Source: Clostridia bacterium
GTDB lineage: Bacteria > Bacillota > Clostridia > Oscillospirales > CAG-272
Reading direction: 5' to 3'
Assembly: GCA_017399145.1 (NCBI GenBank)
Contig: JAFQEG010000021.1
Location: 1-64,000 of the forward strand
DNA length: 64,000 bases
Part shown: piece after piece, positions 1 to 9,480 of the stretch
Layout of the letters: each line of letters starts with the position of its first letter
How positions within the stretch are numbered: the first letter of the stretch is position 1
Notes under the pieces: generated by a model
The model's database searches: none
Seen by the model: the letters and a program-made list of their open reading frames with translations, nothing else
What the model was told of the DNA's origin: nothing
Program-made: the position numbers and the translations under genes

Positions 1-69
1 AGCAAAGCGGGACAGAGTGGTACACTTTTTGTTTTTAAGAAAAAATTTTTGGGGGAAGGCAAGGAAATC

Positions 70-207
70 TTTCCACACTATTTCCACACCTAACCCGAAA
101 AAAGCGGGACAGGGTGGTAAGAGTTTTCAACACCTAATTTTAAAAATGGAAAAAATGAGTTTTCAACACCCTAAAGTGTGGAAAAGTTTTCAACAGGGGT
201 GGAAAAG
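70..207. promoter_or_regulatory. Cluster of near-DnaA-box 9-mers
   Basis: Within 140 bp there are two TTTCCACA words (70-77, 81-88), three TTTTCAACA words (124-132, 160-168, 187-195), one TGTGGAAAA (177-185) and a GTGGAAAA (199-206). Most are one or two changes from the DnaA box TTATCCACA or its complement TGTGGATAA. None matches perfectly, and no dnaA or dnaN gene is visible, so an origin is not claimed. The words may be DnaA sites of low affinity, or simply a degenerate repeat. Confidence 0.3.
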
Positions 208-446
208 TCAATGAAGCCTCGTTATTATTCCCGAAGGGTATTTCATTCTTGCGAAGCAAGTATTTCAAGACCGATAGGTTATTTCACAAATTCGCTTGTT
301 AGTCGAATTTATTTCATTGCATTTTGAAAAAGGGCAAAATGCACAATTCTCAATGAAATGTGCACAAGCGCACTTGAAATGCTAGCTAAAGCTAGCTTGA
401 AATACACGACCTTGTCGTGCTTGAAATAAAGCAAAGGCTTCATTGA
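208..446. repeat. Palindromic stem-loop array with linker ATTTCA/TGAAAT
   Basis: A 239-bp element is bounded by a perfect 12-bp inverted repeat (208-219 with 435-446). Inside is a row of short hairpins: CCC/GGG 230-238, CTTGC/GCAAG 248-260, ACC/GGT 270-279, AAATTCG/CGAATTT 288-310, a central GCATTTTG/CAAAATGC 319-342, GTGC/GCAC 360-373, GCTAGC/GCTAGC 381-396 and CACGAC/GTCGTG 405-419. Stems differ in sequence. The linker reads ATTTCA left of the central hairpin and TGAAAT right of it, so the whole element is one large palindrome with side hairpins. No coding potential is visible. Its function is unknown. Confidence 0.75.
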
Positions 447-523
447 TAATGATCAAAGGACTTTAAGGGGATTATAAGTAAATGGATATAAATATAGGAA
501 GAAAAAGGGATGAAAATTCGTTT

Positions 524-550
524 TTAGCAGAAAAAAATAAAAAGTGCTAA
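524..550. promoter_or_regulatory. Degenerate CIRCE-like element (distal)
   Basis: TTAGCAGAA, 9 bases, AAGTGCTAA. The spacing is exactly that of the HrcA operator TTAGCACTC-N9-GAGTGCTAA; the left half matches 6 of 9 and the right half 8 of 9. It could be a remnant or a weak HrcA site. Confidence 0.4.
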
Positions 551-569
551 AAAAATTCATTAAAAGAGG

Positions 570-599
570 TTGCATATAATAAATATTAATAGGTATAAA
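570..599 (+). promoter_or_regulatory. Possible upstream promoter
   Basis: TTGCAT (570-575), 18 bases, TATAAA (594-599). It lies between the distal and middle CIRCE-like elements and just ahead of a short ORF with a good ribosome site. It is weaker than the hrcA-proximal promoter. Confidence 0.35.
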
Positions 600-616
600 T
601 AATAAAAGGAAGGAAA

Positions 617-664
617 ATGAGTATCAAAAAGGTTGAAGAAATTCAGCAAATAAAGGGGAATTGA
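617..664 (+). CDS. Possible 15-residue leader peptide
   Basis: An ATG at 617 follows the purine-rich AGGAAGGAAA and opens a 15-codon frame (MSIKKVEEIQQIKGN) ending in TGA at 662-664. A plausible promoter lies directly upstream and a CIRCE-like element directly downstream. Nothing else supports translation: no homologue is recognised and the frame is short enough to be chance. If real, it would be a leader peptide of the heat-shock operon or an independent microprotein. Confidence 0.2.
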   Translation: MSIKKVEEIQQIKGN

Positions 665-671
665 GGGATTT

Positions 672-698
672 TTAGCACTCTTTTGATAAAATTGCTAA
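672..698. promoter_or_regulatory. CIRCE-like element (middle)
   Basis: TTAGCACTC (perfect left half), 9 bases, AATTGCTAA (7 of 9 in the right half). It has the exact CIRCE spacing and lies 30 bp upstream of the -35 box of the hrcA promoter. It is probably a secondary HrcA binding site. Confidence 0.55.
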
Positions 699-727
699 AA
701 TTTTTGAAAAAAAGTTTGAAAAACCCC

Positions 728-756
728 TTGACAAAACTATTTAGTGGTGGTATATT
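728..756 (+). promoter_or_regulatory. Sigma-A promoter of the hrcA operon
   Basis: TTGACA (728-733), 17 bases, TATATT (751-756). The CIRCE operator begins 11 bases after the -10 box, so HrcA bound there would cover the start of transcription. Confidence 0.8.
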
Positions 757-767
757 ATTCGTAGAGA

Positions 768-794
768 TTAGCAATCGAGGGTTTTGAGTGCTAA
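768..794. promoter_or_regulatory. CIRCE operator (HrcA binding site)
   Basis: TTAGCAATC, 9 bases, GAGTGCTAA. This matches the CIRCE consensus with one change and the exact spacing. Flanking GAGA/TCTC extends the palindrome. Its place between the -10 box and hrcA is the usual one for autoregulation of the hrcA-grpE-dnaK-dnaJ operon. Confidence 0.92.
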
Positions 795-840
795 ATCTCA
801 AAAAGCAAGTAAAATCAAGGAAAGTGAGGCGTTGTGAGGT

Positions 841-1941
841 ATGGAAATGCCGGAGCTAAGCGACCGTAAAAGGCTCATACTTAAAAAAGTAATTGAGGCT
901 TATATTGAAACCGGTGAGCCGGTTGGGTCAAAGCTACTTACACAAGAGGGCAAAATTAAATATTCCTCTGCTACCATAAGAAATGAAATGGCAGAGCTTG
1001 AGGACCTTGGCTTTTTAGTACAGCCCCACACCTCAGCGGGCAGAATCCCCTCGGAGCTTGGTTACAGGTTTTACGTTGATGGCTTAGTTGAGCAATACGA
1101 CGAAAGCAAGCGCGAGGAAAACGAGCTTAAAAAGCTATTGTCCGTGAAAATGTCCGAGATTGACAAGATTTTGGAAAATGCAACTAAGGTTGCCTCAGCA
1201 ATGACCAACTACACTGCATTGTCACTAAGACCCAGGCCCTCAGCTATTACAATTAAAAGGTACGAGGCAGTTTATCTTGACGAGCTTTCTTACCTATTAG
1301 TAATGATAGCATCGGGAGTTGAGTCGGTAAAGACAAAGAAAATTCAAACAGGCTTTAGTGTAACTCCTGAGCTTATCTCAGCCCTTAGTCAAGTGTTGAA
1401 TGCCACAATTGCTAGCTTGTCTATAAACGAGATTAACATATCCGTTATAATGACAATGGAGCAAGCTGTAAGGGAGATATCAGGCACGGACCAAAAGACC
1501 GCAACAGACCTAGTTTCCTTGACAGTTAAGTCTATCTACGAAACTATGAACGAGCTAGGGTCCGAGATTAAATTTGAGGGCTTAAACAGGCTATTACAGT
1601 ATCCTGAATACAAAAATCTTGACAAGCTTCAAAAGATGATTTCCACTATTGAAAACAAAGAGGATATCATAAGGGCAGTTAGCACAATAGACCAAAGCGA
1701 CGATGAAACGAAAATCTTCATCGGCTCGGAAAATATGGTTAAGATAATGGACGATTCCACATTGATTTATAAAAACCTAAAGCTAAACGGCAAGACCATT
1801 GGCGCAATAGGTATTATAGGTCCTTGTAGAATGGACTATTCAAAGGTTTTAGCAACTATCGACCAGCTATCAAACGAGATTAACAAGCTGTCGGATATTG
1901 GCGCACTACCTAGTGGAAAAAATGAGGAGGACGAGGAATAA
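841..1941 (+). CDS. hrcA: Heat-inducible transcription repressor HrcA
   Basis: HrcA is the DNA-binding repressor that holds class I heat-shock operons off by binding CIRCE; its folding depends on GroEL, which links expression to chaperone load. The 366-residue length is slightly above the usual ~340. The N-terminal winged-helix region has the typical stretch around SSATIRNEMAELEDLGFL, followed by a PHTSAGRIPSELGYRFYVD-like segment; the rest is the GAF-like dimer domain. It is the first gene of the operon and lies 47 bp downstream of a CIRCE operator, so it should control itself. grpE starts 2 bp after its stop codon, which suggests coupled translation. Confidence 0.97.
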   Translation: MEMPELSDRKRLILKKVIEAYIETGEPVGSKLLTQEGKIKYSSATIRNEMAELEDLGFLVQPHTSAGRIPSELGYRFYVDGLVEQYDESKREENELKKLLSVKMSEIDKILENATKVASAMTNYTALSLRPRPSAITIKRYEAVYLDELSYLLVMIASGVESVKTKKIQTGFSVTPELISALSQVLNATIASLSINEINISVIMTMEQAVREISGTDQKTATDLVSLTVKSIYETMNELGSEIKFEGLNRLLQYPEYKNLDKLQKMISTIENKEDIIRAVSTIDQSDDETKIFIGSENMVKIMDDSTLIYKNLKLNGKTIGAIGIIGPCRMDYSKVLATIDQLSNEINKLSDIGALPSGKNEEDEE

Positions 1942-1943
1942 AA

Positions 1944-2492
1944 ATGGCAAAAAAGGAATCCAAGCAGGAAAACGAGGAAATTAAGGAAGAGATTAAGGAA
2001 GAGATTAAGGAAGAAAATAAGGAAGAAATTAAGGAAGAGACACCGGTGGAAAATGACACTGATGCAAAAATAAAGGACCTTGAGGCACAGCTAGCTGACG
2101 CACAGGACAAATATTTAAGAGCTCTTGCAGAGTACGACAACTTCCGTAAAAGGTCACAAAAGGAAAGAGAAGGAATTTACAGCGATGCTTACGCAGATGC
2201 AGTAAAAAACATTCTTCCTATAATTGACAACCTTGAAAGAGTTTTAACTCTTGTGGGTGACGAAAAGTTTATGGAGGGGCTAAAGCTAATCCTAAATTCC
2301 GTATACGCAACCCTTGAAAAGATGGGAGTTAAGGAAATAGAGGCAAAGGTTTTTGACCCTAATTTACACAACGCAGTAATGCACGTAGATGACGAAAGCT
2401 TAGGCGAGGGAGAAATCGTTGAGGTTTTCCAAAAGGGATACATTCTAGGAGATAGAGTTATCCGTTATTCAATGGTTAAGGTAGCAAATTAA
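1944..2492 (+). CDS. grpE: Nucleotide exchange factor GrpE
   Basis: GrpE releases ADP from DnaK and so resets the chaperone cycle. The 182-residue protein has a long charged N-terminal segment (residues 7-35), the long-helix region from about residue 45 with YDNFRKRSQKE, and the C-terminal beta domain ending near GYILGDRVIRYSMVKVAN, the conserved family end. The start lies 2 bp after the hrcA stop. The acidic N-terminus is encoded by five tandem copies of a 12-bp unit (1980-2039), giving repeated EEIK. This region is variable in GrpE and could change length by slippage. Confidence 0.96.
   Translation: MAKKESKQENEEIKEEIKEEIKEENKEEIKEETPVENDTDAKIKDLEAQLADAQDKYLRALAEYDNFRKRSQKEREGIYSDAYADAVKNILPIIDNLERVLTLVGDEKFMEGLKLILNSVYATLEKMGVKEIEAKVFDPNLHNAVMHVDDESLGEGEIVEVFQKGYILGDRVIRYSMVKVAN
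1980..2039 (+). repeat. 12-bp tandem repeat inside grpE
   Basis: There are five head-to-tail copies of ATTAAGGAAGAG or a one- to two-base variant, all in frame, each encoding I/N-K-E-E. The first two copies are identical. Length changes would keep the reading frame. Confidence 0.85.
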
Positions 2493-2521
2493 ATTTATTT
2501 ATATATATTCGGAGGAATTAA

Positions 2522-4351
<1,830 letters not shown>

Positions 4352-4361
4352 TAATCATGGC

Positions 4362-4388
4362 GGGACTGTCGAATTTTTCGGCAGTCCC
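4362..4388 (+). other. Intercistronic hairpin between dnaK and dnaJ
   Basis: A 12-bp stem (one T·G pair) with a TTT loop begins GGGACTG and ends CAGTCCC. It has no T-run after it, so it is not a convincing terminator. It could protect the dnaK mRNA 3' end or lower read-through into dnaJ, matching the usual excess of DnaK over DnaJ; that role is inference. Confidence 0.6.
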
Positions 4389-4411
4389 ATATGTGATAGA
4401 TAGGAAGAAAA

Positions 4412-5545
4412 ATGGCAAAACGAGATTATTATGAGGTGCTTGGCATAAGCAAGGGTGCAGACGAAAAGCAAATTAAAAACGCATATCGTCAAATGGCAAA
4501 AAAATACCATCCCGACCTAAACCCAAACGATAAAGAGGCTGAGCAAAAATTTAAGGAAGTAAACGAGGCATACGAGGTTTTGTCTGACCCTGAAAAAAAG
4601 GCTAAGTACGACCAATTCGGCCATGCAGCCTTCGAGCAGGGTGGCGGTGGTTATGGTCAAGGTGGCTTCCAAGGTGGCTTTGACTTTAACGACTTTGGCT
4701 TTGGAGATATTTTCTCTAGCTTCTTCCAAGGCGGAGGTGGGGGCAACTCAAGAAGAGGTGGACCCGTTGACGGTGAGGATATCAATGTTAAGATTGTCCT
4801 TACCTTTGAGGAAGCCGTTTTTGGCTGTAAAAAGGACGTAACCTATAACAAGGTTGGCAAGTGTGAAAGCTGTTCAGGTACAGGCGCTGAGCCTGGCACA
4901 ACTGTGGAAAAATGTAGTCGCTGTGGCGGTGTTGGTACTATAAGAGTACAAAAGAACGTTTTCGGTATGTCTATGACGTCACAGTCTACCTGTCCTGATT
5001 GTGGTGGTAAGGGTAAGAAGATTACTACACCATGTGCAAAGTGCCACGGACAGGGCAACGTAACAACGAAAAAGACGCTTGGAGTAAATATTCCGGCAGG
5101 CATTGACGATGGTCAATACGTGGCATTAAGAGGTCAAGGACACTCAGGCAGAAATGGTGGCTACCCAGGTGATTTAAACGTATACGTATCCGTAAGAAAG
5201 AGTCAAATCTTTGAGCGAGATGGCTACGATTTATATTGCGAGGTGCCAATTACCTTTGCTGAGGCAACCCTTGGTGGCACAATAAAAATCCCAACGGTTG
5301 ACGGTGGCGAGGTGGAATATACAATTCCAGAGGGCACACAAACAGGCACGAGAGTTACAATTAAAAAACAGGGTGTAGTCAACCCTAACTATCGTGACGA
5401 GAGAAGAGGTAACCTTTACGCAGACGTAGTGGTTGAAACTCCTAAGAATCTTAACTCACAGCAAAAGGACCTCTTACGCAAGTTTGCTGAAAGCTGTGGC
5501 GAAAAGAATTTCACTAAGCGCACAAGCTTCTTCAAGAGAAAATAA
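4412..5545 (+). CDS. dnaJ: Chaperone DnaJ (Hsp40)
   Basis: DnaJ is the co-chaperone that delivers clients to DnaK and stimulates its ATPase. The 377-residue protein has the full type I layout: J domain (residues 1-70, with HPD in KKYHPDLN), a Gly/Phe-rich linker (about 75-120), four CxxCxGxG-type zinc motifs ([32 protein letters not shown]) and the C-terminal substrate-binding domains. It follows dnaK by 60 bp with a hairpin between them. A GGAAGAAAA ribosome site precedes the ATG. Confidence 0.98.
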   Translation: MAKRDYYEVLGISKGADEKQIKNAYRQMAKKYHPDLNPNDKEAEQKFKEVNEAYEVLSDPEKKAKYDQFGHAAFEQGGGGYGQGGFQGGFDFNDFGFGDIFSSFFQGGGGGNSRRGGPVDGEDINVKIVLTFEEAVFGCKKDVTYNKVGKCESCSGTGAEPGTTVEKCSRCGGVGTIRVQKNVFGMSMTSQSTCPDCGGKGKKITTPCAKCHGQGNVTTKKTLGVNIPAGIDDGQYVALRGQGHSGRNGGYPGDLNVYVSVRKSQIFERDGYDLYCEVPITFAEATLGGTIKIPTVDGGEVEYTIPEGTQTGTRVTIKKQGVVNPNYRDERRGNLYADVVVETPKNLNSQQKDLLRKFAESCGEKNFTKRTSFFKRK

Positions 5546-5556
5546 AGGAATTAAAG

Positions 5557-6483
5557 ATGGAAGAAAACAAGTGGGTACAAATCAAGGCTAGTGGAAAAAC
5601 CGCTGACCTTGACAAAATAACTGCCATTATGAGTATGGTATCAAACGGACTTCAAATCGAGGATTATTCGGACCTAGAGGACAGAATCCTTGACGGAGTG
5701 TACGGAGATTTAATTGACGAAAGTGTTTTGAATGCAGATAAAACCGTTTGTGCAGTATCTGCATACGTCCCTGCCGATTCACAGGTAAACGATTATAAAA
5801 GCCTAATTGCAGAAAGATTTTCTGCCGAGGGACTAGAGGTCAAAATTGAGCTTATCTCTCTTTGCGAAGAGGATTGGGCAGACTCCTGGAAGCAATACTA
5901 TAAGCCTATTAAAATTGGCGAAAGGCTAGTAGTTGTGCCAATGTGGGAAAAATACGATAAGGGACCAAACGAGGTTATCGTTAAAATGGATCCTGGTATG
6001 GCATTCGGCACCGGCACACACGAAACCACAAGGCTATGCGCAACTCTTTTGGAAAAATACATAACCAAGGAGTCCAAAATGCTTGACGTAGGCTGTGGAA
6101 GTGGAATTTTGGCAATCTGCGCCTCAAAGCTAGGGGCGAAGGAATGCTACGCCTACGATATTGACCCTGTTGCCGTAAAGGTAGCCCGTGAAAACGTAAA
6201 GGACAACGACGTAACTAACGTAGAGTGCGACGTATCCGACCTTTTAAAGGGTGTAAAGGCTGGCAAATACGACGTTATAACTGCAAACATTGTTGCAGAT
6301 ATTATAATTAGACTTCTACCCGATATTTCCGCCTTTATGCACAAGGACACAACCCTTGTAATTTCAGGCATAATTGACGAAAGGTGCGCCGACGTGTACG
6401 AATCTATCAACAAAAACGGCTTTAAAATAGTAGATGAAATTCACGAAAATGGCTGGTGTGCAATTTCACTCGTCATTGAGTAA
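5557..6483 (+). CDS. prmA: Ribosomal protein L11 methyltransferase PrmA
   Basis: PrmA uses S-adenosylmethionine to methylate ribosomal protein L11. The 308-residue length is typical. The SAM-binding loop is LDVGCGSGILAI (about residues 174-185), followed by the acidic YDIDP. The preceding DPGMAFGTGTHETT is a hallmark of PrmA. It starts 11 bp after dnaJ, which is the normal order in the Gram-positive heat-shock operon. A terminator follows directly, so here the operon appears to stop instead of continuing to rsmE. Confidence 0.96.
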   Translation: MEENKWVQIKASGKTADLDKITAIMSMVSNGLQIEDYSDLEDRILDGVYGDLIDESVLNADKTVCAVSAYVPADSQVNDYKSLIAERFSAEGLEVKIELISLCEEDWADSWKQYYKPIKIGERLVVVPMWEKYDKGPNEVIVKMDPGMAFGTGTHETTRLCATLLEKYITKESKMLDVGCGSGILAICASKLGAKECYAYDIDPVAVKVARENVKDNDVTNVECDVSDLLKGVKAGKYDVITANIVADIIIRLLPDISAFMHKDTTLVISGIIDERCADVYESINKNGFKIVDEIHENGWCAISLVIE

Positions 6484-6503
6484 AATCAGCTAAAAAAAGC
6501 AAT

Positions 6504-6528
6504 AAAACCTCGAGAAATCGGGGTTTTT
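6504..6528 (+). terminator. Terminator after prmA
   Basis: Hairpin AAAACCTCGA, GAAA loop, TCGGGGTTTT with one T·G pair, followed by T-rich sequence. It closes the hrcA-prmA operon. Confidence 0.85.
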
Positions 6529-6586
6529 ATTATTTTTATGAAAATTGTGCAATATTAACAAAAAACACTTATTTTTGCTTGCTTCG

Positions 6587-6615
6587 TTGACTTTATCACA
6601 CGTATGTGGTAAAAT
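6587..6615 (+). promoter_or_regulatory. Promoter of the 6654 secreted LRR gene
   Basis: TTGACT (6587-6592), 17 bases, TAAAAT (6610-6615), with a TG extended -10 (TGTGG just before it). Confidence 0.75.
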
Positions 6616-6653
6616 TAACCTACATAAATATTTATTAATATAAGGAGAAACAA

Positions 6654-8393
6654 ATGAAAAAGAAAATCCTACTAACTATCATGCTCGTATTAGGATTGAC
6701 GTTGCTATTTGCAATTAGCGCATTTGCCGTTGATGTTACGGTAGATGGCATTACCTATACATTGACTGAGGGTACAGACGGCGCAGATAATACGGCAAAA
6801 ATCAAGACCCACGAAGGACAAACTCTTACGGTTACTGACATAGTTATTCCCGAGTACGTTGAATACGAGGGGGCAAAGTACTACGTAACGGAAATGGTAA
6901 ACTATTGCTTTAAGAAAACAAATATTACAACCGTTCGTTTTGATGACAATTGCAGAATTACTCTCGTTCCAACCCAAGCTTTTCACGACTGCAATAGCTT
7001 GACCTTAATTGATTTCGGTAAGGCAGGCATAACCACGATTGGACATCAAGCCTTTTCGTATTCCGAGCTACTTACCTTTAAGGATAACAGGCTTCCCTGT
7101 CAGTTTTCTGCCTTTTCGGGCACTGAACAGTTTGACAACTGCAATGCTATGAGTACGTTGGTATTCCCTGAAACCTTTACTGAGTTTGATAGCGACACGC
7201 GAATTCAACAAAGCAACATAGTCAATCTTGTTTTTGAGGGAAAAATGACAAAGGTATTCCTTCAGTATAATAGAAAGCACAGCTTAGGTGGTATGAACGT
7301 ATACCTTACTAAGAATTCCTCAAGTGAGCTAAACGGAAGCATAGTAGAAACCACTATCTACAATAATGCTCCGTATTACAAAAACGTAAAGGATGCTTAT
7401 ACCGTAAAGACAGACGGCTCCCTTACCGTAAAGTGGTCCGGTAACGATGCAAACTCAAGTGGAACCAGCAGTACTACTATTGATGGCTTCAAATACAACT
7501 GCGTCAACACAAGCCAGGATAAAATTTATTTCTGTGGCGACGATTCAGTCAGCTTTATTGTACGTACCAGCGTAATAAGTGGCTCCTGGACATCTGGCTA
7601 TGTAGCAACCTACAAGACAAATTCACTTGACCCCTCAGGCGCGACAAATGCTAACGTAACCTATAAAATGGCATCACCTCACTTCTTGAAGGAAACTATA
7701 AATCAGGATGCTAACTGCCTATATCCTGCATCAAGAACAGAAATGTGCTACTGTGGTGACGTTATCACAAGAGAAGTGCTAGGCACAGAGCTTGGCGACC
7801 ATACCTACGTTGATGATTTTGACTGCACTACCGAGCATGTTTGCTCCGTTTGCTTGGAAACAGTAATAGAGGCGCTCAGCCACGACCTTTTGACAAGCTT
7901 GATTTACGAAAGCTATGACAAAGAGGGCACTAAGACGGTTATCTGTAAAAACGAGGGCTGTAATCACGAAATAATCGAGCAAAGACCTGCACTCTTTGTA
8001 AATCAAGGCTATTCAACAAAGGAATACGCAGATGGTGGATTTTCAATTAGCTTTGCTGTAAACAGGAGCGCAATCTCACAATACACAGAGATAACAGGAA
8101 ATAGCATCAAGTACGGTGTTTTTGCAGTATCAGGGGCTAGAATTGGCACAAGCGAGGCAGTAAACGCAGACGGTACAACTGCAAATGGTGTTGCAAGCGT
8201 TGACTTTACAAATAAGGACTACGATTTGGTTGCTATAAAAATCGTAGGCTTTACAACAGATGAACACAAAAACGCACAGCTAGCACTTGGCGCTTACGTT
8301 ATCGAAAACGGAAATAAGGTTTCCTACCTACAAGTAGGCACCCCAGAAACTGGCGCAAAATATAGCTTTGTTACCTTTAACGGACTAGTATAA
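6654..8393 (+). CDS. Secreted BspA-like leucine-rich repeat protein
   Basis: This 579-residue protein has a signal peptide: KKK charge, a hydrophobic stretch and a likely cleavage after AFA near residue 25. Residues ~60-230 hold LRR_5-type repeats (for example FHDCNSLTLIDFGKAGITTIGHQAF-like units). A Cys-rich segment around 365-435 (CYCG, CTTEH, CSVC, CKNEGCNH) looks like small zinc-ribbon or disulfide units. Residues ~445-579 form a domain shared with five other secreted proteins in this window (start FVNQGYSTKEY, end YSFVTFNG). No LPxTG motif, and no other wall anchor, is seen. It is probably a surface or secreted adhesin-like protein; the ligand is unknown. It has its own promoter after the prmA terminator. 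Confidence 0.85.
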   Translation: MKKKILLTIMLVLGLTLLFAISAFAVDVTVDGITYTLTEGTDGADNTAKIKTHEGQTLTVTDIVIPEYVEYEGAKYYVTEMVNYCFKKTNITTVRFDDNCRITLVPTQAFHDCNSLTLIDFGKAGITTIGHQAFSYSELLTFKDNRLPCQFSAFSGTEQFDNCNAMSTLVFPETFTEFDSDTRIQQSNIVNLVFEGKMTKVFLQYNRKHSLGGMNVYLTKNSSSELNGSIVETTIYNNAPYYKNVKDAYTVKTDGSLTVKWSGNDANSSGTSSTTIDGFKYNCVNTSQDKIYFCGDDSVSFIVRTSVISGSWTSGYVATYKTNSLDPSGATNANVTYKMASPHFLKETINQDANCLYPASRTEMCYCGDVITREVLGTELGDHTYVDDFDCTTEHVCSVCLETVIEALSHDLLTSLIYESYDKEGTKTVICKNEGCNHEIIEQRPALFVNQGYSTKEYADGGFSISFAVNRSAISQYTEITGNSIKYGVFAVSGARIGTSEAVNADGTTANGVASVDFTNKDYDLVAIKIVGFTTDEHKNAQLALGAYVIENGNKVSYLQVGTPETGAKYSFVTFNGLV

Positions 8394-8585
8394 CAAAAAA
8401 GCCGACCCTGTGAAAGCCTTCCCCTTGAGGCGATTCCCCTACTAGGGGAAATGTCGCAAAGCGACAAAAGGGTTCCTGTTTTGGAAAAAAAGGGGGACCA
8501 CCTTGGGTGGTGGATGAGGTGTAGCCTCAAAGAGGCGTTTTTAAATAAAGAAAATTAACAAGCTGACAAAAAAGCCGACCCTGTG
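8393..8585. repeat. Palindromic intergenic element flanked by 20-bp direct repeat
   Basis: The element begins AAAGCCTTCCCC at 8413 and runs through hairpins GATTCCCCT/AGGGGAAAT and GTCGC/GCGAC to GGTGGTGGATGAGGTGTAG. It is related to the copy at 62214-62357. The same 20 bases lie just before it (8393-8412) and beyond it (8566-8585); they are the left arm of the 6654-gene terminator. The element therefore seems to have been inserted in that terminator with duplication of the target. Confidence 0.7.
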
Positions 8586-8595
8586 TCGGCTTTTT
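8568..8595 (+). terminator. Terminator GCCGAC/GTCGGC
   Basis: AAAA-GCCGAC, short loop, GTCGGC-TTTTT. It is the intact copy of the terminator interrupted by the palindromic element. Close variants end the genes at 25811, 33206 and 44849. Confidence 0.9.
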
Positions 8596-8634
8596 GCTAT
8601 TTTAAGAGGATTTTACTGTGTAATAAATTCATTG

Positions 8635-8660
8635 CCAAGGGCTAGTCCCCTGGTTTTTTT
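8635..8660 (+). terminator. Second tandem terminator
   Basis: CCA.GGG, loop CTAGT, CCC.TGG followed by seven T residues. Confidence 0.6.
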
Positions 8661-8678
8661 ATTTTAATATTAGAATTC

Positions 8679-8702
8679 AAAAAAGCCTATAAAGGCTTTT
8701 TT
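8679..8702 (+). terminator. Third tandem terminator
   Basis: AAAAAAGCCT, short loop, AGGCTTTTTT. Three terminators within 135 bp insulate the following LRR operon from upstream transcription. Confidence 0.75.
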
Positions 8703-8703
8703 G

Positions 8704-8732
8704 TTGACAATAGCTATAAAAAATGATAATAT
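8704..8732 (+). promoter_or_regulatory. Promoter of the cytosolic LRR operon
   Basis: TTGACA (8704-8709), 17 bases, TAATAT (8727-8732). It lies 42 bp upstream of the first LRR gene and is the only clear promoter seen before the seven-gene run. Confidence 0.8.
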
Positions 8733-8774
8733 TATATTATATAGGTTATAATTCACGATAAAAGAGGTGGGAAA

Positions 8775-9461
8775 ATGGACTTTTTAGAATATGATGGCTT
8801 GCTAACTGGATATATCGGCTTAGATAGACAGGTTGTAGTCCCTGAGGGAATACACACAATTGACAATGAGGCATTTGCAAGTATTTCCTACATAACAAGT
8901 GTAAAGCTACCCTATGGACTTTGTATGATTAACGATTACGCATTTCAGGATTGCGAAATGCTAGAGTCCATAAATATTCCAGAAACGGTTATTTTCATAG
9001 GACCTCATGCCTTTGAGGGTTGCCTTAAGCTAAAGGAAATTGAAATTCCTATGAGTGTTACTCACCTTTGCGACAACGTTTTTGAAAATTGTGGGCTTGA
9101 AAAAATTAAGCTACACGACGAAATTACCTCAATGGGCACAGCTGTGTTTTGTGGTTGCAATAAAATAAAGGAATTGACAGTAACAAGGGGAATTACAGAA
9201 ATACCCGAGGGTGGCTTTATCGGTATGACTGGTCTTGAGTCGGTCACCCTGCACGACAAAATAGAGTCAATTGGTGAAAACGGATTTTTCGGTTGCTATA
9301 TGCTAAAGGAAATTTTCATACCCAAATCCGTTGAAAAAATCGGTATGGGTGCCTTTGGCTGTTGCCCTAATCTTAAAATTTATGCCGAGGCAAAGGAAAA
9401 GCCCGAGGGCTGGGAAGTAGATGGCTTAACTGTCGTCTTCGGTAGTAAAGGACCACAGTAA
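8775..9461 (+). CDS. Cytosolic LRR_5 protein (short)
   Basis: This 228-residue protein is made almost wholly of LRR_5 repeats of about 23 residues (I..AF..C..L..I..P..V), starting near residue 20 and ending with the KEKPEGWEVDG cap common to its neighbours. It has no signal peptide and no transmembrane stretch. A GAGGTGGGAAA ribosome site precedes the ATG. It is the first of seven LRR genes on this strand, with the next start 20 bp away. Function is not known; LRR folds usually bind protein. Confidence 0.85.
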   Translation: MDFLEYDGLLTGYIGLDRQVVVPEGIHTIDNEAFASISYITSVKLPYGLCMINDYAFQDCEMLESINIPETVIFIGPHAFEGCLKLKEIEIPMSVTHLCDNVFENCGLEKIKLHDEITSMGTAVFCGCNKIKELTVTRGITEIPEGGFIGMTGLESVTLHDKIESIGENGFFGCYMLKEIFIPKSVEKIGMGAFGCCPNLKIYAEAKEKPEGWEVDGLTVVFGSKGPQ

Positions 9462-9480
9462 GTAGCAGAAAGGGAATAAA

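Noticed and set aside
17..214. 65-codon open frame at the left edge
   Set aside because: It has no ribosome site, is low in complexity (repeated SFQ words come from the DNA repeats) and overlaps the DnaA-box-like cluster. It is probably chance.
208..446. Array read as a CRISPR
   Set aside because: The linkers are only 6-8 bp, the units between them are self-complementary, and the linker is inverted at the centre. None of this fits a CRISPR, and no cas gene is present.
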